A stretch of 64,000 nt of DNA from Methylococcus sp. EFPC2 (GCF_016925495.1 NZ_CP070492.1:1-64000), one strand, 5' to 3'; counted from the first letter of the stretch, positions 27,971 to 35,710 are shown. Numbers and translations: made by a program. Notes: generated by a model not told the origin, from the sequence alone.

Positions 27971-28068
27971 ATGAGTGTGAGCCAATACCCCTGTAATACG
28001 TGTGCGTATTGCCGTGGTCTTGGCGGGTTGTTTATGGTCGATATTCTTAAATTCAATGAGGAAAAAAT

Positions 28069-28602
28069 ATGGCTAAAGTAGGTATTTTCTTCGGTTCCGA
28101 TACCGGTAACACGCGTCGCGTCGCCAAATCCATCGCCAAGAAGCTGGGCGATGCCGCCGACGCGCCGGTCGACGTCAAGAAAGCCAGCGTCGACGACGTG
28201 CTCAAATACGACTCCCTGATCCTGGGCACCCCGACTTTGGGCGATGGCGAGCTGCCGGGCCTGGACGCCGGCGCCAGCGACGAGAGCTGGGCCGAATTCC
28301 TGCCCAAGCTGAAGGGCAAGGATTTCAGCGGCAAGACGGTGGCCCTGTTCGGTTTGGGCGATCAGGAAGGCTACGGCCACGAGTTCGTCGACGCGCTGAT
28401 CTTCCTGTACGACCTGGTCATCGAGAACGGCGGCAAGGTGGTCGGCTTCTGGCCCACCGACGGTTATACCTTCGAGAAGTCCAATGCTACCGTCGATGAC
28501 CAGTTCGTCGGCCTGGTGATCGACCACGAAAACCAGAGCGAGCAGACCGACGAGCGCCTCGACACCTGGCTGGAACAGATCAAGCCGGCCCTGGGCGTTT
28601 GA
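28069..28602 (+). CDS. nifF: NifF, long-chain flavodoxin
   Basis: A 177-residue long-chain flavodoxin that donates electrons to NifH. The phosphate-binding loop GSDTGNTRRVA, the aromatic FMN loop region (GTPTLGDGELPG), the FGLGDQEGYGHEF segment and the long-chain insertion ending SEQTDERLDTWLEQIKP all match Azotobacter NifF closely. An AGGAAAAAAT ribosome-binding region precedes ATG. It stands alone between lon and the accessory patch, with hairpins on both sides. Confidence 0.94.
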   Translation: MAKVGIFFGSDTGNTRRVAKSIAKKLGDAADAPVDVKKASVDDVLKYDSLILGTPTLGDGELPGLDAGASDESWAEFLPKLKGKDFSGKTVALFGLGDQEGYGHEFVDALIFLYDLVIENGGKVVGFWPTDGYTFEKSNATVDDQFVGLVIDHENQSEQTDERLDTWLEQIKPALGV

Positions 28603-28614
28603 TTTCCCCATTTA

Positions 28615-28639
28615 AACCCTCTCCCTTTGGGAGAGGGTT
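28615..28639 (+). terminator. Terminator of nifF
   Basis: An 11-bp perfect stem, AACCCTCTCCC and GGGAGAGGGTT, with a TTT loop, 12 bp after the nifF stop. The downstream sequence TGGGTGAGGGCG makes it resemble a widespread interspersed repeat as well. Confidence 0.7.
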
Positions 28640-28665
28640 GGGTGAGGGCGACTAAAAACACGCTA

Positions 28666-28697
28666 GGGTCGGGTTACGCCGAAAATACGGCTAACCC
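28666..28697. repeat. GGGTTACG-type palindromic repeat, copy 1
   Basis: GGGTCGGGTTACG followed by CGGCTAACCC forms an imperfect inverted repeat. A related element lies at 63368-63400 between nifW and the [2Fe-2S] ferredoxin gene. Confidence 0.55.
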
Positions 28698-28701
28698 CTA
28701 T

Positions 28702-28944
28702 TCAAGCGGCCACTTGATGATGCTCGTCGGTAGCGAAGCTATAGAGGGTCTTGGGCTCGATATCGACGGCGCCCTCCATAAACTCCAAACATCCCCATTC
28801 CGCATCTATGCGTGCGGTATTCACGTCGCTTGGCTGTACGAATTGGCCTATCAGTTTCTCCAGGTCGATTTCCTTGCTTTCTCCGTTTTCGAATACCAGA
28901 AGAAAACGGTATCCATCGTGACGCTCGAAATGTTTTAGTTTCAT
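28702..28944 (-). CDS. DUF2442 domain protein
   Basis: An 80-residue DUF2442 protein with the pattern LLVFENGESKEIDLEKLIG ... WGCLEFMEGAVDIEPKTLY. It is adjacent (3 bp) to a DUF4160 gene, the common pairing of these two families, which are often annotated as toxin-antitoxin-like or mobile accessory modules. The biochemical role is unknown. Codon use and GC are lower than in the nif genes. Confidence 0.88.
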   Translation of the reverse strand: MKLKHFERHDGYRFLLVFENGESKEIDLEKLIGQFVQPSDVNTARIDAEWGCLEFMEGAVDIEPKTLYSFATDEHHQVAA

Positions 28945-28947
28945 GAC

Positions 28948-29202
28948 TTACTCCAGTGGCGCTACAGGATGGAATTTCTGCGTATCCCAGATTTCTATCA
29001 ATTCATCTTGATGGATTTCCGCCCATTCCCGGACTAGCTGCCTGCATTTCCTGGGCACATGGCCTTCGATGATATTAAGGTTTTGCAATTCCATAACCGC
29101 CTGATACTCGCCATATTTGATATGGATATGGCGCGGCGGATGTTCATGATCGATCAAGAACATACGGATGACGATCCCATAAAATCTGCATAACTCAGGC
29201 AT
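28948..29202 (-). CDS. DUF4160 domain protein
   Basis: An 84-residue DUF4160 protein. The diagnostic pattern PPRHIHIKYGEYQAVMEL with the conserved His pair is near the middle, after FYGIVIRMFLIDHEHP. It pairs with the DUF2442 gene immediately downstream. Its start overlaps the tail of the frameshifted antitoxin gene. The function is unproven. Confidence 0.88.
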   Translation of the reverse strand: MPELCRFYGIVIRMFLIDHEHPPRHIHIKYGEYQAVMELQNLNIIEGHVPRKCRQLVREWAEIHQDELIEIWDTQKFHPVAPLE

Positions 29203-29449
29203 GGTTTATATGGGTTGCTTCATTGGGCAAGGACGTGCGGCGTGTTGCAATAACGGGTGACGATGTCTTTGACCTTGGCCATCTTCTCTCTTCGAGGCTC
29301 GGATCATAGGGCGAGATCAAACACCCTCCGTCAGGAGACTCGATTAGAAACAGTGGCTGGCCCTCTCCGGTATGAAGGCGGTTGATGATCTCCTTCGGGA
29401 GGACGACTCCGAGGGAGTTGCCGCATTTTCTGACTTTGAGCTCGACCAT
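29195..29449 (-). pseudogene. Frameshifted AbrB/MazE-family antitoxin
   Basis: The intact part (MVELKVRKCGNSLGVVLPKE, then LISPYDPSLEE) is an AbrB/MazE swapped-hairpin DNA-binding antitoxin. After SLEE the frame reads RRWPRSKTSSPVI with no family character, but the neighbouring frame continues with MAKVKDIVTRYCNTPHVLAQ and a stop at 29220, which is the expected C-terminus of this family. A small indel near 29280-29290 therefore broke the gene. No intact Doc-type or MazF-type toxin follows. ATG 29449 has an AGGTGT site upstream. Confidence 0.75.
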
Positions 29450-29506
29450 GACACACCTCCAGCTGTTTTTACGATTGTAAGAACTCATAGCCGGCCTTAG
29501 TAGGCC

Positions 29507-29568
29507 GGAATGAGCTTCGCGAATTCCAGCAGGCACATGGTAAACGCTGGAATTCCCGTTGGTCATTC
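29507..29568. repeat. GAATGAGCTTCGCGA repeat, copy 1
   Basis: A 62-bp element beginning GGAATGAGCTTCGCGAATTC and ending AATTCCCGTTGGTCATTC, with internal inverted symmetry (CAGC... GCTG, GAATTCC... GGAATTC). A second copy is at 30011-30078; the two flank the gene at 29606-29929. A CCGGCC-TTAGTA-GGCCGG hairpin abuts this copy. Confidence 0.7.
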
Positions 29569-29605
29569 AAGCTTGCCTCGCTGCAAATCAGATTTGCTCA
29601 GGAAG

Positions 29606-29929
29606 TCATTCGCGATACTCCAAGATTGCATAACTTTGGGAGGCTACCTTGAGCAAGGCCACAATGAGATGGCCGTTTAGCGTGAGGTAACTGGGTAGCG
29701 TGCGGTCCTTTCCATTGAAGCGGAGTTGGTAGTACTCTCCATAACCAGCTTGACCATGATAGATGTCAGCTTCAAACCTTTCGCCGCGCGGTAAAACGAC
29801 TACAACATGTCTGTGGTCAAGACTAGCAGCAGGGAGTTCGCTATACGGAAGCTGGCTTTTGGGGATGGTGATGGGATGCCCACTACCCTCCAAAAAGGAC
29901 TTGTTTACCGCAAACTCGAAGGTAGACAT
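29606..29929 (-). CDS. Hypothetical protein of the accessory patch
   Basis: A 107-residue soluble protein that I do not recognise. It looks beta-rich (HVVVVLPRGERFEADIYHG; YYQLRFNGKDRTLPSYLTLNG). Its base composition is lower in GC than the nif genes. It lies between the two copies of the 62-68 bp repeat. A perfect TGTAGA-N4-TCTACA palindrome sits 28 bp before its ATG, similar to palindromes before the gene at 30113-30529. Confidence 0.62.
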   Translation of the reverse strand: MSTFEFAVNKSFLEGSGHPITIPKSQLPYSELPAASLDHRHVVVVLPRGERFEADIYHGQAGYGEYYQLRFNGKDRTLPSYLTLNGHLIVALLKVASQSYAILEYRE

Positions 29930-29956
29930 AAGGACTCCTGAAAACTCTAACGGAGG

Positions 29957-29972
29957 TGTAGAAAACTCTACA
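29957..29972. promoter_or_regulatory. Palindromic operator-like site
   Basis: TGTAGAAAACTCTACA, a perfect 6-bp palindrome with a 4-nt spacer, upstream of the 29929 start. It shares the GTAGA/TCTAC half-site with two palindromes at 30565-30607. It also fits TGT-N10-ACA by chance, but no sigma-54 promoter is near. Confidence 0.5.
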
Positions 29973-30010
29973 TTGCGGCGCCCCTAACAATTTCATATCT
30001 ATGGCGCAAG

Positions 30011-30078
30011 GCTGGAATGAGCTTCGCGAGTTCCTGCAATCACGTGGCAATGCCGGGATTCCTGTTGGTCATTCCAGC
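30011..30078. repeat. GAATGAGCTTCGCGA repeat, copy 2
   Basis: A 68-bp element, GCTGGAATGAGCTTCGCGAG at the start and GATTCCTGTTGGTCATTCCA near the end. Outer arms GCTGGAATGA and TCATTCCAGC are perfect inverted repeats. It is related to copy 1 at 29507-29568. Confidence 0.72.
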
Positions 30079-30112
30079 CTACTGTGCTGTCCTGCCATAG
30101 TGCGTTTGCGCC

Positions 30113-30529
30113 CTACCGCGTGAGATGAAAACCGGCATCGGTGAGAGCCTTTTTCACGGCGTTGATCTGCCCGATAGTCGCGCCATTTTCGCGCGCGAAG
30201 CTGACAGCTTTTTCACGCATCGATGCCAAAGCCACCTTGTCATTTTTTGGCGGAAGTGGCCACGAGCGAGAGGCGCCATCCTGAAACTCAACATGGAGCT
30301 GCTCGTTTCTAATATAGGAACTCATGCGCTGAGTCGCGAACGAACGGCGCGGCGAAGATACCGCGCTTCGTGTGCGCGGTTCTGGCATGGATGGAGCAGG
30401 GCAGTCTGAGCTGTTGGTGTTGGGTGGAATATGGAATACCCGACGGAGCACATCATCTTCTGATTCGCCGAATTTGCCGAGCTCGGCAATTGCTTTCCAG
30501 ACGGGTTCTGAGACTGTGATGTTTCGCAT
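30113..30529 (-). CDS. Hypothetical protein with SeqA-N-like start
   Basis: A 138-residue basic protein. The first 35 residues (MRNITVSEPVWKAIAELGKF, then SEDDVLRRVF) resemble the oligomerising N-terminus of SeqA or a ribbon-helix-helix-type unit. The C-terminal half (WPLPPKNDKVALASMREKAVSFA) is helical and unrecognised. Three related palindromes lie upstream of this gene and of 29606-29929, suggesting that they form one regulated module. No enzymatic motif is seen. Confidence 0.6.
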   Translation of the reverse strand: MRNITVSEPVWKAIAELGKFGESEDDVLRRVFHIPPNTNSSDCPAPSMPEPRTRSAVSSPRRSFATQRMSSYIRNEQLHVEFQDGASRSWPLPPKNDKVALASMREKAVSFARENGATIGQINAVKKALTDAGFHLTR

Positions 30530-30564
30530 GGAAGACCTCCAGGTGACGTAGCGAGCCCACTAAT

Positions 30565-30607
30565 AGTAGTATATCTACTTCGTTTATCAAGTGTAGATTT
30601 TATCTAC
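30565..30607. promoter_or_regulatory. Two GTAG/CTAC palindromes upstream of 30113-30529
   Basis: AGTAGTATATCTACT (30565-30579) and GTAGAT-TTT-ATCTAC (30593-30607). Both resemble the site at 29957-29972 and lie 35-80 bp before the start of the minus-strand gene, where an autoregulator would bind. Confidence 0.5.
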
Positions 30608-30647
30608 CCGACTTGGCGTCTTGCTTGCGCTGCCGCAGTCCTTGCGC

Positions 30648-30667
30648 TGTACAATAAAACGTACATA
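30648..30667 (+). promoter_or_regulatory. YefM-type operator and -10 region
   Basis: TGTACA at 30648-30653 and the related CGTACATA at 30660-30667 flank an AT-rich spacer just before yefM. YefM proteins bind TGTACA palindromes. TACAAT at 30650-30655 is a plausible -10 element inside the operator. Confidence 0.5.
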
Positions 30668-30681
30668 TCCGGAGCCCCATT

Positions 30682-30933
30682 ATGGATGCCATCACCTACT
30701 CTGCCGCGCGCGCCAACCTGGCCAATACCATGGACCGGGTGTGCGAGGACCATGAACCGCTCATCATCACCCGCAACGGCCAACGGTCCGTGGTGATGCT
30801 TTCCCTGGAGGACTACCAGGCCCTGGAAGAAACGGCCTACCTCCTGCGCAGTCCCGCCAACGCCAAGCGGCTGTTGGCAGCGGCGGCGCAGCTTGCCGCC
30901 GGCAAAGGCACGGAGCGAGAGCTGGCCGAGTGA
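30682..30933 (+). CDS. yefM: YefM-family antitoxin
   Basis: An 83-residue Phd/YefM antitoxin. The N-terminal DNA-binding part MDAITYSAARANLANTMDRVCEDHEPLIITRNG and the VVMLSLEDYQALEETAYLL helix are canonical. The flexible C-terminus would neutralise YoeB. A GGAG site precedes ATG. Its stop overlaps the GTG start of the toxin gene by 4 bp. Confidence 0.95.
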   Translation: MDAITYSAARANLANTMDRVCEDHEPLIITRNGQRSVVMLSLEDYQALEETAYLLRSPANAKRLLAAAAQLAAGKGTERELAE

Positions 30934-31184
30934 GGTTGATCTTCGCGGAAGCGGCCTGGGAGGACTACCTCTACTGGCAGCAGCACGACCGGCGGATGGT
31001 CGAGCGCATCAACAAGCTCATCCGTGAGACACAACGGGAGCCCTACGCCGGCATAGGCAAGCCGGAGCCGTTGAAGCATGCCCTGGCGGGCTTTTGGTCT
31101 CGTCGAATTACCGACGAACACCGTATGGTCTACAGAGTCGAGGGCGACGCCCTCTTGCTGGCTCAGCTGCGCTACCACTACTGA
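30930..31184 (+). CDS. yoeB: YoeB-family mRNA-cleaving toxin
   Basis: An 84-residue YoeB/RelE-fold ribosome-dependent endoribonuclease. Family features are AWEDYLYWQQHDRRMVERIN, GKPEPLKHALAGFWSRRI and the C-terminal catalytic/aromatic tail HRMVYRVEGD ... LRYHY. The GTG start at 30930 overlaps the yefM stop (GTGA), giving tight coupling. The pair is an apparently intact type II toxin-antitoxin system. Confidence 0.95.
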   Translation: MRLIFAEAAWEDYLYWQQHDRRMVERINKLIRETQREPYAGIGKPEPLKHALAGFWSRRITDEHRMVYRVEGDALLLAQLRYHY

Positions 31185-31531
31185 AAAAGATCGTAAGGCG
31201 GAACCGGCTTTATCGGGTTCCGCCGAATGGGAAACGGTCCACGACGCCGGATGTCCGCACAAACTCGTGCGATCGGTGTCAGGCAACGCCCGATTGGAGC
31301 TTAGGCGGATCGCCCTGCCGGGCATCCACCCTACGATGCTGCAATCGTCGTCGGGTAGCAAACCCGACAAAAGCGGGCCCGCACGGCTCGAATGTTGCGA
31401 AGGCGCCAGATCTCGGCGGATCGCCTGGCGGCATCCGCCCTGCGACGACACGGCGAAAACCTGGCCCATCTAGTTGAAATGACGGGATTTATAGGCCGGA
31501 TCCCGCGCGTCCGCCGGGCCCGTTTCGGCGC
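31185..31531. repeat. Gene-free stretch with two REP-like palindromes
   Basis: No gene is supported here. It holds two copies of an element with core GGCGGATCGCC-TG-CGGGCATCC-CCCT: 31305-31334 and 31415-31442. A third copy is at 35723-35753. They look like interspersed extragenic palindromes. A near-miss NifA site (TGT-N10-CCA) is at 31393-31408. Confidence 0.6.
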
Positions 31532-31547
31532 TGGAACGAAGCTTGCT
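31532..31547 (+). promoter_or_regulatory. Possible sigma-54 promoter of the amine oxidase-modC operon
   Basis: TGGAAC-GAAGC-TTGCT has one mismatch to the -24/-12 consensus with correct spacing, 36 bp before ATG 31583. The only upstream TGT-N10-ACA candidate has one mismatch (31393-31408), so NifA control is possible but not firm. Confidence 0.5.
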
Positions 31548-31582
31548 CGCATGATGGAAGATACCTCCGGGAGGACTCAGTC

Positions 31583-33178
31583 ATGCTAGATACGGCAATC
31601 GTCGGCGCGGGCCTGTGCGGCTTGACGCTGGCCCATCATCTCCAGGCGCAGGGGCGCGATTTTGCTCTGTTCGAGGCGCGCGGCCGGCTCGGCGGGCGCA
31701 TCCTTACGGCAAACAGCGAGGTGGCCGGCGTGGCGCTGGATTTGGGGCCAACCTGGTTCTGGCCGGACACCCAGCCGCGCATCACCCGGCTGGTAGCCGA
31801 TCTCGGCTTGCACAGTTTTCCCCAGCACGACACCGGCGAGGTCTTGAATCTGGTCGATCACGACAAGCAGCCGGATGTGCTCAACCGGCCCCATCTGCAC
31901 GGCGGCGCCCGCCGGGTCGAGGGCGGCATGGGTGCGCTGGTGGCGGCGCTGAGCCAGGGCCTGCCGGCCGAGTCTTTGCGCTTGAACCACGTGCTCAGCG
32001 CGGTGGAGGACCGGGGCGATCATGTCGTCCTGCGTTTCCAGTACGGCGAGGAAACCGTCGAGGTCCAGGCCCGCCGCGCGGTGCTGGCGCTGCCGCCGCG
32101 TCTAGTGGAAGAGAAAGTGCAATTCCAGCCGCCGCTGGACGGGCAGGTCCGCGAGGCGATGCGCGAGACCTATACCTGGATGGCGGATCAGGCCAAGGCG
32201 CTGGTGGCCTACGCGCGGCCGTTCTGGCGCAGCGCCGGGCATTCCGGCAACGCATTCGTCCATCACGAACACGTGGTGCTCGGCGAGATCTTCGACGCCT
32301 GCAACGAAGACGGCAGCAAGGCGGCGCTGGGCGGATTCTTCTCCCTGCCGCCGGAATTGCGCACCTCGCTGAGCAAAGGCATGTCCATGCTGGTGTCCAG
32401 CCAGATGGTCCAGGTCTTCGGCACCGACGCCGAGGGCGGCGAACAGCATGTGCAGGACTGGGCCAGCGAGCCCTATACCTGCAGCAGCCGGGATTCGATT
32501 CCGCCGGACAGCCATCCGGAATACGGCCATCCCAGCCTGCGTCTGCCGCAGTGGGGCGGCCGGCTGCACTTCGGCGGATCGGAAACCGCCAGTTACGGCG
32601 GTGGCTACCTGGAAGGGGCCTTGGAAGCCGCCGCGCGCATCCAGCGTGCCGTGAGCCAGGCGCCAACGGTGACCCGGCTGGAGCCGCGCACGCTCACCAC
32701 GCAGAACGAGACCAGCCTGGCCCGTTTCGGCGAGTGGGTCGGTGCGCAGCGCGGCGAAATCCTCGAGCGCTATCGCAAGCAACTGCACCGCAAACTGGCC
32801 GCCCAGTACAAGGAGCAGATCACCCAGCGAGCGGTGCTCGATGCGATGGAGCAAGTCTACAGCGAAGCTTTGGCGCTGCTGGAAACCCTGCCTTTCGACG
32901 CAAGCGCGGAAGGCATCTTCCAGGGCCGGGCCGAACTGACGCCCAAGGTGTTGGCGCCTTTCATCGGCTTCAACAAGACCTTGCTCGACGAGGTCGTGGT
33001 TCACAACCGCACTTCCTGCGCGCTGTCCAATTTCCCGGACGAGCACAAGGTTTCCCCGGAATACCTCGAAACCATCGCGCGCGATCTGGCCGCCGCCTGG
33101 CGTGAATTCGCCCTGGGCGTCAACACCCTGCTGCTAGCGAAGGCTCAGGGAATTTCCGCGGTCGCGACGGCGGCCTGA
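31583..33178 (+). CDS. FAD-dependent amine-oxidase-like protein
   Basis: A 531-residue flavin amine oxidase family protein. It opens with a Rossmann FAD motif (AIVGAGLCGLTLAHHLQAQG, then FEARGRLGGRI) and has the C-terminal FAD-contact region WGGRLHFGGSETASYGGGYLEGALEAA. About 150 further residues follow the catalytic domain and are charged and helical, longer than most monoamine oxidases. The substrate is unknown. Similar proteins occur next to nif or mod genes in other diazotrophs. The modC-like gene follows at 29 bp. Confidence 0.85.
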   Translation: MLDTAIVGAGLCGLTLAHHLQAQGRDFALFEARGRLGGRILTANSEVAGVALDLGPTWFWPDTQPRITRLVADLGLHSFPQHDTGEVLNLVDHDKQPDVLNRPHLHGGARRVEGGMGALVAALSQGLPAESLRLNHVLSAVEDRGDHVVLRFQYGEETVEVQARRAVLALPPRLVEEKVQFQPPLDGQVREAMRETYTWMADQAKALVAYARPFWRSAGHSGNAFVHHEHVVLGEIFDACNEDGSKAALGGFFSLPPELRTSLSKGMSMLVSSQMVQVFGTDAEGGEQHVQDWASEPYTCSSRDSIPPDSHPEYGHPSLRLPQWGGRLHFGGSETASYGGGYLEGALEAAARIQRAVSQAPTVTRLEPRTLTTQNETSLARFGEWVGAQRGEILERYRKQLHRKLAAQYKEQITQRAVLDAMEQVYSEALALLETLPFDASAEGIFQGRAELTPKVLAPFIGFNKTLLDEVVVHNRTSCALSNFPDEHKVSPEYLETIARDLAAAWREFALGVNTLLLAKAQGISAVATAA

Positions 33179-33207
33179 CCCCAACCCGGCACGACGAGGC
33201 GAGCAGC

Positions 33208-34323
33208 ATGTTGGAAATGGACGTGAAACTGAGCCTGGACCGGTTCAACCTGTCAGCGACGCTGGCGCTCGACAGCCCGATGACGGCATTTTTCGGCCCG
33301 GCGGGTGCGGGCAAGAGCACCCTGCTCGGCATGATCGCCGGCACCGTGCATCCCCAGCGCGGCTGGATCAAATTCGGCGGCGAAATCCTGTTCGATACCC
33401 GCTCGGGCATACGCGTGCCCTCCGGCCGCCGCCGCGTCGGCTTGGTAAGCCGGGATCCGACGATCTACCCGCGCTATGAGGTAAAGGCTCATCTGCAGGA
33501 CGCCTACGCGCAGTCGCCCGACCGGGAAGCTTGCCGCTTCGACGAAATCGTCCATCTGCTGGATCTGGAATCGCTGCTGGACTGCCATTCCCAGCAATTA
33601 TCCGTGGACGAGAAGCGGCGGGTCGCCGTGGCGCATGCCTTGATGGCCGCGCCCCGCCTGCTGTTGGTGGACGACCAGCCCAACGCGGCGGATTACGCCC
33701 GTTCCGCCCGGATACTGCCTTATCTCACCCGGGTACGGGACGAGCTGAACATACCGGTGATCTATGTCAGCTACACCCTGGGCGACATATTGCAGCTCAC
33801 CGACCACATGGTCCTGATAGCCAACGGGCAGGTACTCGGGGTCGGCGACGTGCACGACATCATAGCCGACCGGCTGCTGTGGGCGAGTTCGGCACTGCGG
33901 GGCATCGAGAACATCCTGCCGGTCAGCATCCTCGACCACGAACCCGAAAACGGCTGCACCCTGGCCTATTACTACGGCACCGAACTGGTCTTGCCGATCG
34001 CCCCGCATCTGCCCAGGAACGCGGCCACGCAGATCGCCGTCCGTTCCAGCGACATCGCCTTGTCCAGACATTACCTCACCGGCACGTCCATCCAGAACCA
34101 GATCAAGGGCCGGGTGTGCGCCATCATCCGCGCGGCGGACCATGCCGTGGTGCAGATCGACTGCGGCAACACCCTGCTGGCCGGCGTCTCGCTGCGCGGT
34201 CTGAAAGACATGGATCTGCAGGAAGGCGACAAGGTTTACTGTCTGATCAAGAGCCACGCGTTTTCCTACGTCGCCGAAACCGTGCCGGCGTCCCTGTCGC
34301 TGGGTTCGCAGACCCGGCACTGA
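33208..34323 (+). CDS. ModC-like protein with degenerate ATPase motifs and MOP domain
   Basis: A 371-residue relative of the molybdate importer ATPase ModC. Walker A is intact (GPAGAGKS, 30-37), but other ATPase elements are altered: the Q-loop Gln is replaced (VSRD near 82), the signature LSGGE reads LSVDE (131-135), the catalytic Glu after Walker B is Asp (LLLVDD, 151-156), and the switch His is Tyr (VSYT, 189). A C-terminal TOBE/MOP-like molybdate-binding domain remains (about 285-360). No modA or modB is nearby. It may bind ATP and molybdate as a sensor rather than drive transport. Confidence 0.82.
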   Translation: MLEMDVKLSLDRFNLSATLALDSPMTAFFGPAGAGKSTLLGMIAGTVHPQRGWIKFGGEILFDTRSGIRVPSGRRRVGLVSRDPTIYPRYEVKAHLQDAYAQSPDREACRFDEIVHLLDLESLLDCHSQQLSVDEKRRVAVAHALMAAPRLLLVDDQPNAADYARSARILPYLTRVRDELNIPVIYVSYTLGDILQLTDHMVLIANGQVLGVGDVHDIIADRLLWASSALRGIENILPVSILDHEPENGCTLAYYYGTELVLPIAPHLPRNAATQIAVRSSDIALSRHYLTGTSIQNQIKGRVCAIIRAADHAVVQIDCGNTLLAGVSLRGLKDMDLQEGDKVYCLIKSHAFSYVAETVPASLSLGSQTRH

Positions 34324-34362
34324 ACAGATGTTTAGCGATTTCTTACCCACCGGAACATCATC

Positions 34363-34674
34363 ATGAGTACATACATCAAAACCACCGCCGATGGACGCAA
34401 AGTGGAAGTCGTCGGCCAGACCATCTGTCTGGACGGCAAGAAAGAAGCGGACTACCTGGTGCCCGTCGCCGAGCATCCCAATCGTGAAGCCATCGTGCAG
34501 GCCGTGCCCGAAGCCACCCACGTGGCCGGCCGCCTGCCGCTGACAGCGGCCGAAGCGGCGCTCGCCGCCGAGGCGCTGGAAGCGGGGCGACTCGCCTACG
34601 AGACCAGCCCCAGAGGCCTGGCCGAGCGCATGCGCACCGCGCAGAACCAAGCGCTGGCGAATCGGGACGGCTGA
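34363..34674 (+). CDS. Hypothetical protein after the ModC-like gene
   Basis: A 103-residue soluble protein that I do not recognise. The first 50 residues are beta-like (YIKTTADGRKVEVVGQTICLDGKK); the rest is an Ala-rich helix (LPLTAAEAALAAEALEAGRL). It starts 39 bp after the ModC-like gene and is probably in the same transcript. A family name is not apparent. Confidence 0.68.
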   Translation: MSTYIKTTADGRKVEVVGQTICLDGKKEADYLVPVAEHPNREAIVQAVPEATHVAGRLPLTAAEAALAAEALEAGRLAYETSPRGLAERMRTAQNQALANRDG

Positions 34675-34713
34675 GCCGGCCGGCGGAAGCGGGCTTGCGC
34701 GAAGATCGAGCGG

Positions 34714-34760
34714 CTATCCACAAATCCAGTGGATGGCCTTGTGGATAACTGTGTGGATTG
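34714..34760. other. Cluster of DnaA-box-like 9-mers
   Basis: CTATCCACA (34714-34722), a perfect minus-strand TTATCCACA (34740-34748) and TGTGGATTG (34752-34760) lie within 47 bp, in a 292-bp spacer without a gene. Together they also form an imperfect palindrome (TATCCACAA ... TTGTGGATA). They could titrate DnaA or be coincidental. Confidence 0.4.
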
Positions 34761-34966
34761 CCAGAGCTGGCGGGGGATCACGCGGGATGGGCGATTTTTG
34801 GCCAGCATTCCGGAACCTATCTAGGCACGGGAACCAGCCTGAAGTGTCGTTTTAAGCTTTTCGAGGAAGCGATCCCGAGGGCGGAAATGGAGGCCGTCCC
34901 TTGGGCGTTCGGTGCGGTCTTGATACCATACGTTTATTGTGGAAATAGGCGTAGGGCAAACCGGCT

Positions 34967-35710
34967 ATGGCGGAGCAAGACGATTTCGGACCGTTGGCTT
35001 TCTTCAAGGCGCAGCAGCAGGCCTTCGCCGAAACCCTGAATAAACGACGCGACAACGGCGGTCTGGTCGATGGCTTGTTGATGCAGGCTTACGACAGCTT
35101 CGAGCGCAACGTGGAAATCCAGGCGGAAGGCACGCCGGAACCGGCCTGCCACAAGGGATGCGCAACTTGCTGCACCCTGCGGGTCACCGCCACGGCGCCA
35201 GAGGTGCTGATGATAGGCCGCTATGTCCGCTGGAGCGCGGACAAACTCAGTCCGGCGAACATCGACCTGGCCGGACGGATCGCCGAGGCCGACGACAAAA
35301 CCCGGGGCCTGGATGAAGCGCAGCGGGTGAAGCTGAGGCTGCGCTGCCCCTATATCCATAACGGCGTTTGCCTGATCTACCTGGTGCGGCCGCTGGCCTG
35401 CCGCGGCCACGTTTCCTACGACGTGCGTGCCTGCGTGGAAGCCGCCGCCGGACGCGCCGACGAAGTGCCTTATTCCGTACCCCACATGACGGTGCGCAGC
35501 CTGGTGCAGAACGCCCTGCAATCGGCTCTGCGGGATGCCGGTTTGGCGTTCGGCCTCTACGAACTCAACCAGGCCGTGCGCATGGCTCTCGAAGACGCGC
35601 GCTGCGAGCGCGCCTGGCTGGCGGGCGAGGACGTGTTCGCGCCCGCGGCGGTCGGCGAGCTGAGCATCGAGGAAATGACCCGCACCTACGACGCCATTCA
35701 CGCGATGTGA
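34967..35710 (+). CDS. YkgJ-family Cys-cluster protein
   Basis: A 247-residue protein with the YkgJ/CxxCxxCC zinc- or iron-binding pattern: ACHKGCATCCTLRVTATAPE near residue 60, then LRCPYIHNGVCLIYLVRPLACRGHVS near 125-150. The N-terminal and C-terminal helices are charged. The activity of this family is unknown. It follows the DnaA-box spacer and is separated from the convergent bolA by a palindromic repeat. Confidence 0.85.
   Translation: MAEQDDFGPLAFFKAQQQAFAETLNKRRDNGGLVDGLLMQAYDSFERNVEIQAEGTPEPACHKGCATCCTLRVTATAPEVLMIGRYVRWSADKLSPANIDLAGRIAEADDKTRGLDEAQRVKLRLRCPYIHNGVCLIYLVRPLACRGHVSYDVRACVEAAAGRADEVPYSVPHMTVRSLVQNALQSALRDAGLAFGLYELNQAVRMALEDARCERAWLAGEDVFAPAAVGELSIEEMTRTYDAIHAM

Noticed and set aside
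29957-29972. TGT-N10-ACA match taken as a NifA site
   Set aside because: It is better explained as one of three GTAGA/TCTAC palindromes serving the local genes; no sigma-54 element is near, and it lies in an accessory patch.
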